Shown here piece after piece: positions 27,597-36,293 of a DNA stretch of 64,000 bases. The translations under genes were made by a program, and so were the position numbers. Under the pieces are notes generated by a model. That model saw only the letters and a list, made by a program, of their open reading frames with translations. It had not been told where the DNA came from and ran no database searches. Each line of letters starts with the position of its first letter. The first letter of the stretch is position 1. This stretch comes from DATCTV01 sp964400685 (GTDB lineage Bacteria; Desulfobacterota; Desulfomonilia; UBA1062). The stretch lies in NCBI GenBank assembly GCA_964400685.1, contig CAYNVT010000003.1, positions 1 through 64,000 on the forward strand, given 5' to 3'.

Positions 27597-27998
27597 ATGA
27601 TAAACCTTAAATTTCAGGAAATAATGGGCTTTCTGCTCGGATCGGAAATGGGGGAAGAAAGGCTGGGAATATGTTATCCCTCAATTGACGTATATGAAAG
27701 TTCCGATGATCTGTTTATCGAGATGGAAATCCCGGGGGTAATACAGGAAGATGTAAATGTGGAAATAATCGGCAACACATTACGGATAAGCGGTATGAAA
27801 AAGGACCCTCTTTCAAGCGGCGGGGTAAGATACATAAGAATGGAAAGGAGCTTTGGGGGATTCAGCCGTGAACTGGAGATCCCGGAAAGATTCAACCTTG
27901 AGAGAATTGACGCCAAGTTCAAGGACGGGGTTCTGACGGTAAGAATCGCGCGTTCGGAACATAAAGTGGAAATGGTTAAACGCATAGAGGTAAAATAG
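27597..27998 (+). CDS. Hsp20-family small heat-shock protein
   Basis: The start is set at the ATG at 27597, which has GGAG at a normal distance; the ATG at 27591 is too close to that site. The product is about 133 residues with an alpha-crystallin domain: DVYESSDDLFIEMEIPGV, an FGGFSRELEIP beta-sandwich edge, and AKFKDGVLTVRI near the end. It should hold unfolding proteins in the cytosol. It sits 20 bp before lon, a sensible protein-quality pair. TTGACA occurs at 27540 but without a well-spaced -10. Confidence 0.92.
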   Translation: MINLKFQEIMGFLLGSEMGEERLGICYPSIDVYESSDDLFIEMEIPGVIQEDVNVEIIGNTLRISGMKKDPLSSGGVRYIRMERSFGGFSRELEIPERFNLERIDAKFKDGVLTVRIARSEHKVEMVKRIEVK

Positions 27999-28018
27999 AA
28001 CTTTTTCAGGAGAGACGA

Positions 28019-30379
28019 ATGGAAAATGAGAAACAGGCAATAGAAATCCCTGGCAACGTGCCATTGCTGCCGGTCAGGGATGTTGTAATCTACCCATATA
28101 TGATACTCCCGCTTTTTGTCGGCCGCGGGCTTTCGATAAAGGCTGTCGATGAGGCTCTTAACAAGGACCGGTTTATCTTCCTGGTGGCACAGAAGGATTC
28201 TTCTGTTGAAGAGCCTGAACCTGAACAGATCTATACCATGGGGACAATTGCCATGGTTATAAGGATGCTCAAGCTTCCTGACGGAAGGGTGAAGATTCTT
28301 GTACAGGGTGTTGCGAAGGCGAAAATCAAGAATTTCATAAAGGACGATCGGGGATTCTATACGGTCGATATTGAAAAGCTTGAAGAGCCCGAGATCAAGG
28401 AATTTACCGTCGAAATAGAAGCGCTTATGAGGTCCGTCAAGGAACAGTCCGAGCGGATACTCCAGTTGAGAGGCATCGTCTCGCCCGACGCCCTTTCCAT
28501 ACTTGAGGCAATCGACGATCCGGGCAGACTTGCTGATCTGGTCGCATCAAATCTCAGGCTCAAGGTTGACGAATCCCAGAATGTCCTGGAAATAGTCGAC
28601 CCGATCGAGAGACTCAAGCATGTAAATTCGCTGCTCACCAAGGAGATGGAGCTCACCGAGGTTCAGGCAAGGATACAGAACCAGGCCAAAGACGAGATGA
28701 ATAAAACCCAGAGGGAATATTTCCTCCGCGAGCAGATGCGCCAGATACAGAACGAATTGGGAGAGGTCGACGACAAGGGCAAGGAGATCGATGAGTACAG
28801 GCAGAAGATCGACAAGGCCAAGATGCCGGAAGAGGTTGGGAAAGAGGCTACGAAGCAGCTTGACAGGCTAAAGATGATGCACCACGATTCCGCCGAGGCG
28901 AATATCATAAGGACATATCTCGACTGGATGGTGGAGCTTCCCTGGTCGATATCCACCGAGGACAAGCTCAATATAAAGGAAGCGGACAAGGTTCTGGAAG
29001 AAGACCATTACGGTCTTGACAAGGTCAAACAAAGGATTCTTGAATATCTGGCGGTCAGAAAACTCAATCCTGACAAGAAAGGTGCCATTCTCTGTTTCGT
29101 GGGGCCTCCGGGTGTGGGAAAAACCTCTCTGGGCCGTTCGATTGCAAGGTCTATAGGAAGAAATTTCTACCGTCTTTCTATCGGGGGAGTACGGGATGAG
29201 GCGGAAATCAGGGGGCACAGACGGACCTATATCGGCGCACTGCCGGGAAGGATTATTCAGGGTATCAAAAATACAAAATCAAACAATCCGGTCTTTATGA
29301 TCGACGAGGTAGACAAGATCGGCCAGGATTTCAGGGGTGACCCTTCATCAGCTCTGCTTGAAGTGCTAGACCCGGAGCAGAATTTCAGCTTCCAGGACCA
29401 TTACCTGAATGTCCCTTTCGACCTCTCGAAGGTTATGTTCATAACTACCGCAAATCTTATCGACCCCATTCCGGGTCCGCTTCGCGACCGTATGGAGGTC
29501 ATAGAGCTTCCGGGATATACCGATCATGAAAAGCTCCAGATTGCAAAACGCTATCTTGTGCCGAGGCAGATCAAGGAAAACGGAATGCTCGAAACCGACA
29601 TCGATTTCTCAGACGATTCGATACTCGACATAATCAACCATTACACAAAGGAAGCCGGTGTAAGGAACCTGGAACGTGAAATCGGTTCTATCTGCAGAAA
29701 GATTGCCCGCGACATCGCGGAAAAAGAAGGCAAGCGCAAAAAAAACTACAGGGTGACGGCCAAAAACGTGCACAATTATCTGGGAGTTCAGAAATTTCTC
29801 CCGGAGCAGGAGCGCACGGAACATGAAGTGGGTGTTTCAACAGGTCTTGCCTGGACACAGTATGGCGGCGAGATCCTCTACATAGAGGTTTCAGTAGTGC
29901 AGAGCCAGGACGGCAAGGGCGGCGGACTCGTGCTTACAGGACACCTGGGAGACGTCATGAAGGAATCCGCGCAGGCGGGTATATCTTACATCCGTTCACG
30001 TGCGGATCAGCTTGGAATTTCGCCCAGTTTCAACAAGGAAAAAGACGTTCATATCCATGTCCCTGCCGGAGGGATTCCTAAAGACGGACCATCCGCCGGA
30101 ATAACAATGGCAGTCGCCACAATCTCGGCGCTTACAAACCGTGCTGTCAGAAAAGACATAGCGATGACCGGAGAGATTACATTAAGGGGCAAGGTTCTCC
30201 CGATCGGCGGCCTGAAGGAAAAGGCGCTTGCCGCACACAGAAACAAGATATTCGATATAATCATCCCGAAGGATAATGAAAAAGACCTTGAGGACATACC
30301 CTCAGAGGTCCGCAAGAAAATAAACTTCCATCCCGTCAGCAATATGGATGAGGTACTGGAACTGGTTTTTGTGAAGTAG
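28019..30379 (+). CDS. lon: ATP-dependent protease Lon
   Basis: The 786-residue protein has an N-terminal LON substrate domain (LPVRDVVIYPYMILPLFVGR), a coiled central part, an AAA+ module (GPPGVGKTSLG Walker A, FMIDEVDKIG Walker B) and the serine protease domain with the catalytic dyad Ser692 (PKDGPSAG) and Lys735 (GGLKEKAL). Length is normal for LonA. AGGAGAGACGA precedes the start. It degrades misfolded and regulatory proteins, and is likely co-expressed with the upstream Hsp20. Confidence 0.97.
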   Translation: MENEKQAIEIPGNVPLLPVRDVVIYPYMILPLFVGRGLSIKAVDEALNKDRFIFLVAQKDSSVEEPEPEQIYTMGTIAMVIRMLKLPDGRVKILVQGVAKAKIKNFIKDDRGFYTVDIEKLEEPEIKEFTVEIEALMRSVKEQSERILQLRGIVSPDALSILEAIDDPGRLADLVASNLRLKVDESQNVLEIVDPIERLKHVNSLLTKEMELTEVQARIQNQAKDEMNKTQREYFLREQMRQIQNELGEVDDKGKEIDEYRQKIDKAKMPEEVGKEATKQLDRLKMMHHDSAEANIIRTYLDWMVELPWSISTEDKLNIKEADKVLEEDHYGLDKVKQRILEYLAVRKLNPDKKGAILCFVGPPGVGKTSLGRSIARSIGRNFYRLSIGGVRDEAEIRGHRRTYIGALPGRIIQGIKNTKSNNPVFMIDEVDKIGQDFRGDPSSALLEVLDPEQNFSFQDHYLNVPFDLSKVMFITTANLIDPIPGPLRDRMEVIELPGYTDHEKLQIAKRYLVPRQIKENGMLETDIDFSDDSILDIINHYTKEAGVRNLEREIGSICRKIARDIAEKEGKRKKNYRVTAKNVHNYLGVQKFLPEQERTEHEVGVSTGLAWTQYGGEILYIEVSVVQSQDGKGGGLVLTGHLGDVMKESAQAGISYIRSRADQLGISPSFNKEKDVHIHVPAGGIPKDGPSAGITMAVATISALTNRAVRKDIAMTGEITLRGKVLPIGGLKEKALAAHRNKIFDIIIPKDNEKDLEDIPSEVRKKINFHPVSNMDEVLELVFVK

Positions 30380-30398
30380 AAAAAATTCAAGCGATTGA

Positions 30399-30430
30399 TG
30401 AGCAGCAGGTTTATGATTTTCTGCTGCTCA
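30399..30430. terminator. Hairpin between convergent lon and epimerase genes
   Basis: The 10-bp perfect stem TGAGCAGCAG/CTGCTGCTCA (30399-30408 and 30421-30430) has a 12-base AT-rich loop. It can act in either direction, without a strong T-tract. Confidence 0.55.
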
Positions 30431-30453
30431 CTCTCTGCCCATTTGCAGAAACT

Positions 30454-31434
30454 CTAAAGATATCCGTTTTCCCTGAACCAGTCGAGGGCCTTTCTGATAG
30501 TCACATCGATCGGTGTCTGTGGCAGGCCGAGTTCATTCACTGCCTTTGAACAGTCATACCACTCGGTCATTTTGCCAATTCTTACCTCGCTGGCAGTGAC
30601 GACCGGAGGTTTTTTCGTAAGATTTGCGATAAGTTCAAAGGCATATCCGAACGCAAGTGCAAGCTTGTAAGGCAGCTTCAGGGCGGGCGGCTTCACACCT
30701 GCAATATCTGCAATCAGCCATAAATAATCGTGAACCGTTATGTTTCTGTTTCCCAGAAGGTATCTTTCACCAACCCGGCCCTTTTTCGCCGCAAGGATAT
30801 GGCCGCGGGCGACATCCTCGACATCGATGATGTTTATACCGCCGTCAATGTAGCCGGGCATTTTCCTTCTGGCCACATCGATAATCATCTGACCGGACGG
30901 CGTCGGCTTTATATCGTTCACGCCGATGACCAGCGTGGGGTTGACTATCACGACAGGAAGCCCTCTGGTTACATAAATTCTCGCCTCGTTTTCGGCGATG
31001 TATTTGGACATGGAATAGTGGTCGCGCGCTTCCCAGTAGTTAAAGGCCTTTTCTTCGTTTGCAGGCACGGGGCCGCTTGCGGCTATGGCATTGTTGGTGC
31101 TTGTATAAACGATCTTCTCGACGCCTGCTTCGAGAGCTGCCTGCATTGTCGCCTTCGTTCCGCCGACATTGACATCGTAGAGCAATTTCGGGTCCGGAGA
31201 CCAGTGGGCGAAATATGCGGCCGTAAAATAAAGGGTGTCGCAGCCCTTAAGGGCCTTTTTCATGGAATCGGTGTCGCGGATGTCTCCGTACACCTTCTCG
31301 ACATCAAGATTGTCGATATTGCGCGTATCGCTGGTTTTTCTTATCAGAACCTTTACCTCAACATCATCCTTTATAAGTTCTCTGGCGATTGCCGAACCGA
31401 TGAACCCGGTTGAGCCGGTAACAAGCTTCTTCAT
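30454..31434 (-). CDS. NAD-dependent epimerase/dehydratase (HpnA-like SDR)
   Basis: The start is set at the ATG at 31432-31434 (MKKLVTGSTGFIG); a longer frame to 31545 runs into pgm. The 326-residue extended SDR has TGSTGFIG, the YTSTNNA strand and the catalytic HYSMSKY (YxxxK). The GDIRDTDSMKKAL and AAYFAHWSPD segments resemble the hopanoid-associated sugar epimerase family (HpnA), but no hopanoid genes are nearby. The substrate is therefore unknown. It lies 19 bp after pgm. Confidence 0.85.
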   Translation of the reverse strand: MKKLVTGSTGFIGSAIARELIKDDVEVKVLIRKTSDTRNIDNLDVEKVYGDIRDTDSMKKALKGCDTLYFTAAYFAHWSPDPKLLYDVNVGGTKATMQAALEAGVEKIVYTSTNNAIAASGPVPANEEKAFNYWEARDHYSMSKYIAENEARIYVTRGLPVVIVNPTLVIGVNDIKPTPSGQMIIDVARRKMPGYIDGGINIIDVEDVARGHILAAKKGRVGERYLLGNRNITVHDYLWLIADIAGVKPPALKLPYKLALAFGYAFELIANLTKKPPVVTASEVRIGKMTEWYDCSKAVNELGLPQTPIDVTIRKALDWFRENGYL

Positions 31435-31453
31435 AGTCTTCCGTGCCCCCTTG

Positions 31454-33097
31454 TCAGTTTTCCGCGTTAAAGGCTGAATTGACGATATCCTGGGCCTCTT
31501 CTTTGATCCTTTCCAGGTGGTCTTTACCTTTGAAACTCTCGGCATATATCTTGTAAACGTCTTCAGTGCCGGACGGCCGCGCCGCGAACCAGCCGTTTTG
31601 CGCGGTGACCTTGAGGCCGCCTATGGCCGCACCGTTGCCCGGTGCATTTGTCAGAATGGCGGTAATCTTTTCACCGGCAAGGGTGCTGGTTGTTATCTGA
31701 GAAGGTGCAAGTTTTTTGAGGATGCTCCGTTCTTTCGCATTTGCCACGGCATCGGTGCGTTCATATACGGGATTTCCGAAGGCTTCCGTCAGTTCGCTGT
31801 AATGTTGGGCCGGGTCTTTGCCGGTAGTCGAAAGAATCTCAGCAGCGAGCAGGTCCATGATAATGCCGTCCTTATCAGTCGTCCATACAGTCCCGTCGAG
31901 CCTCAAAAATGACGCGCCTGCGCTTTCTTCGCCTCCGAATCCGTATGAGCCGTCAATAAGCCCGTCAACGAACCACTTGAACCCTACAGGGACCTCGCTC
32001 AGTTTTCTGCCGAGCCGGGAAGCGACCCGATCGATCATTGAACTGCTGACCAGAGTCTTTCCCACTGCCGCATCGGACCTCCAGCCTGGCCGGTTGGCAA
32101 AGAGATAATTTATGGCCACGGCAAGATAGTGATTCGGATTCATTAGCCCTGCGCTTTTCGTGACAATGCCGTGCCTGTCGAAATCAGGGTCGTTGCCGAA
32201 CGCCAGATCGTATTTGTCCTTGTGGCTTATGAGGCCCGCCATAGCATAAGGCGAAGAGCAGTCCATGCGTATTTTGCCGTCCTTGTCGACCGTCATGAAA
32301 GAAAACGTGGGGTCCGCATGGTTGTTCATGATTTCAATATCGAGGCCGTAGACATCCGCTATGACCTGCCAGAAGCCGAGGCCGGAACCGCCCAGCGCAT
32401 CGGCGCCGAGCTTGAGGCCGGCCGTTTTTACCGCATTCATATTGACCACGTTCTTCAGGTCGTTGACATATGCCGTGACATAATCATGGTAATGCGTGGT
32501 AGCAGCCTTTACCGCATTTTCATAGGAAACCCGTTTTACGTCCCTGTTGCCTGATTTAAGCAGCTCGTTCGCCCTTTTCGCGATCTGATCGGTTATATCG
32601 GTATCGGCCGGTCCTCCATTGGGCGGGTTATATTTGAAACCGCCGTTGTCCGGAGGATTATGCGAAGGGGTAATGACAACGCCATCCGCAAGCCCGCGGG
32701 TTCTATCTTTGTTATAGGTCAGGATTGCATGAGAGATTACCGGGGTCGGCGTGTATTCCTTTGTTATCATCACATCAACGTCGTTTGCGGCCAGCACCTC
32801 AAGCGCTGTCGAATGTGCGGGCTCGGACAGCGCGTGGGTATCCATACCGAGAAAGAGCGGGCCCGTGATGTTTTTACTTTTCCGGTATTCGCAGATGGCC
32901 TGAGTGATGGCCAGGATGTGCGCCTCGTTGAAGCTGCCATTCATGGACATGCCGCGGTGCCCAGATGTGCCGAATTCAACGAGGTTGGCGGGGTTTTCAG
33001 GATCAGGTTTTATGACATAGTACGCGCTTATCAGTTTCGGGATGTTTGCGAGTATTTGGGCCGGGGCCTTCTTTCCTGCCAATGGACTGATCGCCAT
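31454..33097 (-). CDS. pgm: Phosphoglucomutase (alpha-D-glucose phosphate-specific)
   Basis: The 547-residue alpha-D-phosphohexomutase has the phosphoserine loop VITPSHNPPDNGGFKYN, the metal-binding FGNDPDFDRHG, the sugar-binding GGEESAGASF and the C-terminal phosphate-binding RPSGTEDVYK. It interconverts glucose 1- and 6-phosphate. The four-domain layout and length match the bacterial Pgm family. AAAGGAGGTATTAA precedes the ATG. Confidence 0.96.
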   Translation of the reverse strand: MAISPLAGKKAPAQILANIPKLISAYYVIKPDPENPANLVEFGTSGHRGMSMNGSFNEAHILAITQAICEYRKSKNITGPLFLGMDTHALSEPAHSTALEVLAANDVDVMITKEYTPTPVISHAILTYNKDRTRGLADGVVITPSHNPPDNGGFKYNPPNGGPADTDITDQIAKRANELLKSGNRDVKRVSYENAVKAATTHYHDYVTAYVNDLKNVVNMNAVKTAGLKLGADALGGSGLGFWQVIADVYGLDIEIMNNHADPTFSFMTVDKDGKIRMDCSSPYAMAGLISHKDKYDLAFGNDPDFDRHGIVTKSAGLMNPNHYLAVAINYLFANRPGWRSDAAVGKTLVSSSMIDRVASRLGRKLSEVPVGFKWFVDGLIDGSYGFGGEESAGASFLRLDGTVWTTDKDGIIMDLLAAEILSTTGKDPAQHYSELTEAFGNPVYERTDAVANAKERSILKKLAPSQITTSTLAGEKITAILTNAPGNGAAIGGLKVTAQNGWFAARPSGTEDVYKIYAESFKGKDHLERIKEEAQDIVNSAFNAEN

Positions 33098-33116
33098 TTA
33101 ATACCTCCTTTACACT

Positions 33117-33176
33117 TTATAGATTTGCCGCTTCCTTCCAGACCGGCAAATCTTCAAAGCGCTCATATGTCGGCAT
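33117..33176 (-). pseudogene. Remnant of a four-helix-bundle (23S rRNA intervening-sequence-type) protein gene
   Basis: ATG followed by 18 sense codons and TAA encodes MPTYERFEDLPVWKEAANL. This is the very characteristic N-terminus (FEDL-VWK-A--L) of the four-helix-bundle/S23 protein family, which is normally about 120 residues. The frame stops immediately and pgm follows 19 bp later, so most of the gene is gone. It sits between dapL and pgm. It is most likely a deletion relic. Confidence 0.55.
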
Positions 33177-33180
33177 AGGG

Positions 33181-34404
33181 CTATTTAAGCGCCTCTTTGA
33201 TCCTGTCCAGGGCCTTTTCGACGTTCTCCCTTGAATTGAATGCGCTGATACGGATGAAACCCTGGCCGCACCTGCCGAACCCTGCGCCGGGTGTAGTGAC
33301 CACGCCAGCTTTCTCGAGGAGCATGCTGAAGAACTCCCAGGAATCTCTCCCGCTGTCCACCCATATATAAGGAGAGTTTTCGCCGCCGGTGCAGGCAAGT
33401 CCGAGCCCTCCCACAGCCTGCCTGATGTGCTTCGCATTTTCCAGATAATAATCGCTCAGCTCCCGGACCTGCTTTTTCCCTTCTGTTGAATATGTGGCTT
33501 CAGCCGCACGCTGCACAGGATAGCTTACACCGTTGAACTTGGTCGTATGCCGCCGGTTCCAGAATCCGTGCAAATTATATTTATTCCCGGCCGCATCATA
33601 GACCATGCATTCTTTCGGGATCACGGTATAGGCGCAGCGTGTTCCCGTAAAACCGGCGGTCTTGGAATAGCTGCGTGATTCTATCGCCACTTCGCGGGCG
33701 CCTTTTATCTCGAATATGCTTCTGGGCAGTTCTTTATCCCGGATGAATTCTTCATAGGCCGCATCATAGATGATGAGCGCCTTGTTTTTCTTTGCGTAAT
33801 CGACCCATTTTTCAAGTTCCGCCTTTGTGATGGTAGCGCCAGTCGGGTTGTTGGGAAAGCAGAGGTAAATCAAGTCAACGGGTTCTCTGGGCAGCTCAGG
33901 CACGAAATGGTTTTCCTTCGTGCAGTCAAGGTAAACAACTCCTTCATAGCGGCCGTCATTGTAATTCCCCGTTCTTCCGGCCATGACGTTTGTGTCGATG
34001 TAGACCGGATAAACCGGGTCGGGAATGGCTATTCTAATGTCGCCCGCAAAAAGCTCCTGGATATTTCCGGTGTCGCATTTTGCACCGTCGCTTACGAACA
34101 CCTCATCCGCGTTTATGTCGGCGCCCCTTGCCTGAAAATCCTCCCGGGCTATAGCCTCGCGAAGGAAGTCATAGCCCTGCTCCGGACCATAGCCCCGGAA
34201 TGTGGCATCATCTGACATCTCGTCGGTTGCCTTGTGAAATGCATCTATACACGCCTTGGGCAGGGCCCTGGTCACATCACCGATGCCCAGCCTGATGACC
34301 TCTCTGTCGGGGTTTACCTTCTGGAAAGCGGCCACGCGCTTTGCTATCTCCGAAAACAGATATGATGACTGAAGCTTCAGGTAGTTTTCATTTAATCTTA
34401 TCAT
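33181..34404 (-). CDS. dapL: LL-diaminopimelate aminotransferase
   Basis: The 407-residue fold-type I PLP enzyme matches DapL: N-terminus with NENYLKLQSSYLFSEIA, LGIGDVTRALP, FPNNPTGATI, and the Schiff-base lysine in SYSKTAGFTGTR. It makes LL-DAP directly from tetrahydrodipicolinate and glutamate, a lysine/peptidoglycan route found in plants, chlamydiae, many Desulfobacterota and others. GAGGGG precedes the ATG. Confidence 0.95.
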   Translation of the reverse strand: MIRLNENYLKLQSSYLFSEIAKRVAAFQKVNPDREVIRLGIGDVTRALPKACIDAFHKATDEMSDDATFRGYGPEQGYDFLREAIAREDFQARGADINADEVFVSDGAKCDTGNIQELFAGDIRIAIPDPVYPVYIDTNVMAGRTGNYNDGRYEGVVYLDCTKENHFVPELPREPVDLIYLCFPNNPTGATITKAELEKWVDYAKKNKALIIYDAAYEEFIRDKELPRSIFEIKGAREVAIESRSYSKTAGFTGTRCAYTVIPKECMVYDAAGNKYNLHGFWNRRHTTKFNGVSYPVQRAAEATYSTEGKKQVRELSDYYLENAKHIRQAVGGLGLACTGGENSPYIWVDSGRDSWEFFSMLLEKAGVVTTPGAGFGRCGQGFIRISAFNSRENVEKALDRIKEALK

Positions 34405-34471
34405 AATCCCCTCTGAATTTTATTTTATTTTTTACCGGCGATTCATGCAAACCGTCAAGCCGAAGTCAGGT

Positions 34472-35887
34472 TCATGGAAGCACCTTGCCGGGGTTCATGA
34501 TCCCGTTCGGATCGAACACTTTTTTAATTCCCTTCATGATTTCAAGCTGGGCGGCATCAATGAATAAAGGCATATACTGTTTCTTGACAACGCCTATCCC
34601 ATGCTCGCCCGAGACTACACCGTTAAGCCTTCTGCCTGCCTCATGCAGCCGGTCCCTAATCTCATTGGCCTTATTATGGGAATCCTCAATCTCTTTCCAT
34701 TCTCCATCATCCCATACATCCTTCATCAGATGCACATGGACATTTCCATCCGCCGCATGCCCGTAAACGGGAAGCCATACACCGAAGTCCTTCTCGGCTT
34801 CGCGGACCTCATACACAAACCTGTCGATTAAAGCCCTCGGAACGCACACGTCAAGCAGATCGATCATGTGGTCGTGAAGTGCCTCGTACATAAGGCTCCT
34901 TATCGTGAGCACGTTCTTCTGCTTTTCACTGTCATCGGCAACATAGACATCAATTGCGCCCTCGGAAAGGCATATCTCGGAAATCCTGCCTGAAAGTTCA
35001 AGAAGGCCATCCGTGTCAGGGGCATCTACAATGAACATCAGATGCGCCTCGCCTTCTTCGCACGGCCATTTTTTTCTCAAATGCTGCTCGGTCACTGTGA
35101 TCGCCTTCCTGTCGATGAACTCGACGGCCATAGGAATAATGCGGTTCATCAGGATCAACGGTACGGTCCTGATCGCGTCGGTTATTGTTTTAAAAGGCAC
35201 TACCAGAGTGAACATTGCACCTGGGGGCGGGGTAAGGTTGAGTATCGCTTTCGTGACAATCCCCAGCGTCCCTTCGGAGCCGATCATGAGATTGAGCAGG
35301 CTGTAGCCGGTTGAACTCTTCATGAGCTTGCCGCCGAGCTCGATAACCTTTCCACCGGCAAGGACCACTTCCATGCCGCGAACATAATTTCTTATAACTC
35401 CGTATTTCACGGCGCGCGCCCCGCCCGCGTTAGTGGCGATAAGCCCTCCTATCTGAGCGCCTTCGTCGCCCGGATGGGGAGGGAACAGAAGGCCGCTACC
35501 CTCTATCGCATCGTAAAACTCCCTTAATGTAACTCCGGCCTCTACCACTCCCATAAGGTTCGCCTTGTCGATCTCGATTATGCGCTTCATCCTTTCAAGC
35601 GAAAGCACGATACCGCCCGAAACAGGCACGCAGCCGCCGCATAAGCCGGTGCCGCCTCCCCTCGGGGTCACCGGAATCTTATGGGTGTCCGCCAGTTTGA
35701 GTATCCCGCTCACCTCGTCTGTGCTGCCGGGCCTGACAACACATGCCGGGAACCTTCTGACATCTTTTTCTGCGAACTCATCATGGGAATAGGGTTCAAG
35801 CAAATCCATATCTGTTATGACGTTGCCGGGGCCAACGATAGTGGCCAATCCGGCAAGAATTTCACTGTTCAGTTTTGCGTATTCCAC
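34472..35887 (-). CDS. GlcD/D-lactate dehydrogenase-type FAD-linked oxidase
   Basis: The 471-residue protein uses a GTG start at 35885-35887. It has the PCMH FAD-binding domain (PRGGGTGLCGGCVPVSGGIVLS) and the FAD-oxidase C-terminal domain with the metal-binding HAADGNVHVH and SGEHGIGVVK. The family oxidises D-lactate, glycolate or other 2-hydroxy acids to 2-oxo acids. No iron-sulfur partner subunit (GlcF) is adjacent, so a stand-alone D-2-hydroxyacid dehydrogenase is possible. Its start overlaps the yhbY end by 26 bp. Confidence 0.9.
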   Translation of the reverse strand: MEYAKLNSEILAGLATIVGPGNVITDMDLLEPYSHDEFAEKDVRRFPACVVRPGSTDEVSGILKLADTHKIPVTPRGGGTGLCGGCVPVSGGIVLSLERMKRIIEIDKANLMGVVEAGVTLREFYDAIEGSGLLFPPHPGDEGAQIGGLIATNAGGARAVKYGVIRNYVRGMEVVLAGGKVIELGGKLMKSSTGYSLLNLMIGSEGTLGIVTKAILNLTPPPGAMFTLVVPFKTITDAIRTVPLILMNRIIPMAVEFIDRKAITVTEQHLRKKWPCEEGEAHLMFIVDAPDTDGLLELSGRISEICLSEGAIDVYVADDSEKQKNVLTIRSLMYEALHDHMIDLLDVCVPRALIDRFVYEVREAEKDFGVWLPVYGHAADGNVHVHLMKDVWDDGEWKEIEDSHNKANEIRDRLHEAGRRLNGVVSGEHGIGVVKKQYMPLFIDAAQLEIMKGIKKVFDPNGIMNPGKVLP

Positions 35888-36200
35888 CTGATCTTCCCTT
35901 TACAGGCAGTTTGATCCTGCGTTTTGCTTCATCTTCATTCTCTTTAAAAAAGATTGCGATATTGCCTATCATTCCTACCATCTCGCTTCCGGTAATTTCT
36001 TCAATCTCTTTGGAGAGGGCTTTTTTCTCTTCCTTGAACTCGTTGAATTTGATCTTTATCAATTCTCTTGCCGAAAAGGCCTCTTGAATGGATTCCACCA
36101 CCTCATTTTTCAGCCCGCTCTTTCCTATCTGCACAACCGGTTTTAAACTGTGAGCCAGCCCTCTCAGATATGTCCTTTCAAATCCCTTAAGCTTTTGCAT
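35862..36200 (-). CDS. yhbY: YhbY-type RNA-binding (CRM domain) protein
   Basis: The 112-residue protein has the CRM/YhbY domain: KGFERTYLRGLAHSLKPVVQIGKSGL and the conserved ARELIKIKFNE. YhbY associates with pre-50S ribosomal subunits. The protein is slightly longer than minimal YhbY, with a basic tail. No strong ribosome site is visible at the ATG at 36200. It overlaps the GlcD-like gene by 26 bp. Confidence 0.9.
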   Translation of the reverse strand: MQKLKGFERTYLRGLAHSLKPVVQIGKSGLKNEVVESIQEAFSARELIKIKFNEFKEEKKALSKEIEEITGSEMVGMIGNIAIFFKENEDEAKRRIKLPVKGRSGGIRKTEQ

Positions 36201-36247
36201 GGTTTACACCGCCAGTTAAATTTATTTATGCGATAAAGAGTTACCTG

Positions 36248-36256
36248 TGCTATAAT
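36248..36256 (+). promoter_or_regulatory. Extended -10 promoter
   Basis: TGCTATAAT is a perfect extended -10 (TGnTATAAT) 37 bp upstream of the ATG of the PaaK-like gene. No good -35 is seen at the usual distance, which is usual for this promoter class. Confidence 0.5.
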
Positions 36257-36293
36257 CCTTAGAAAATAAAATTGTAAATGGCAGGAAATTGTT

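Noticed and set aside
33177..33437. Upstream part of a 106-codon frame ending in the four-helix-bundle relic
   Set aside because: It is antisense-like reading within dapL in another frame and shows no family features; only the last 20 codons look genuine.
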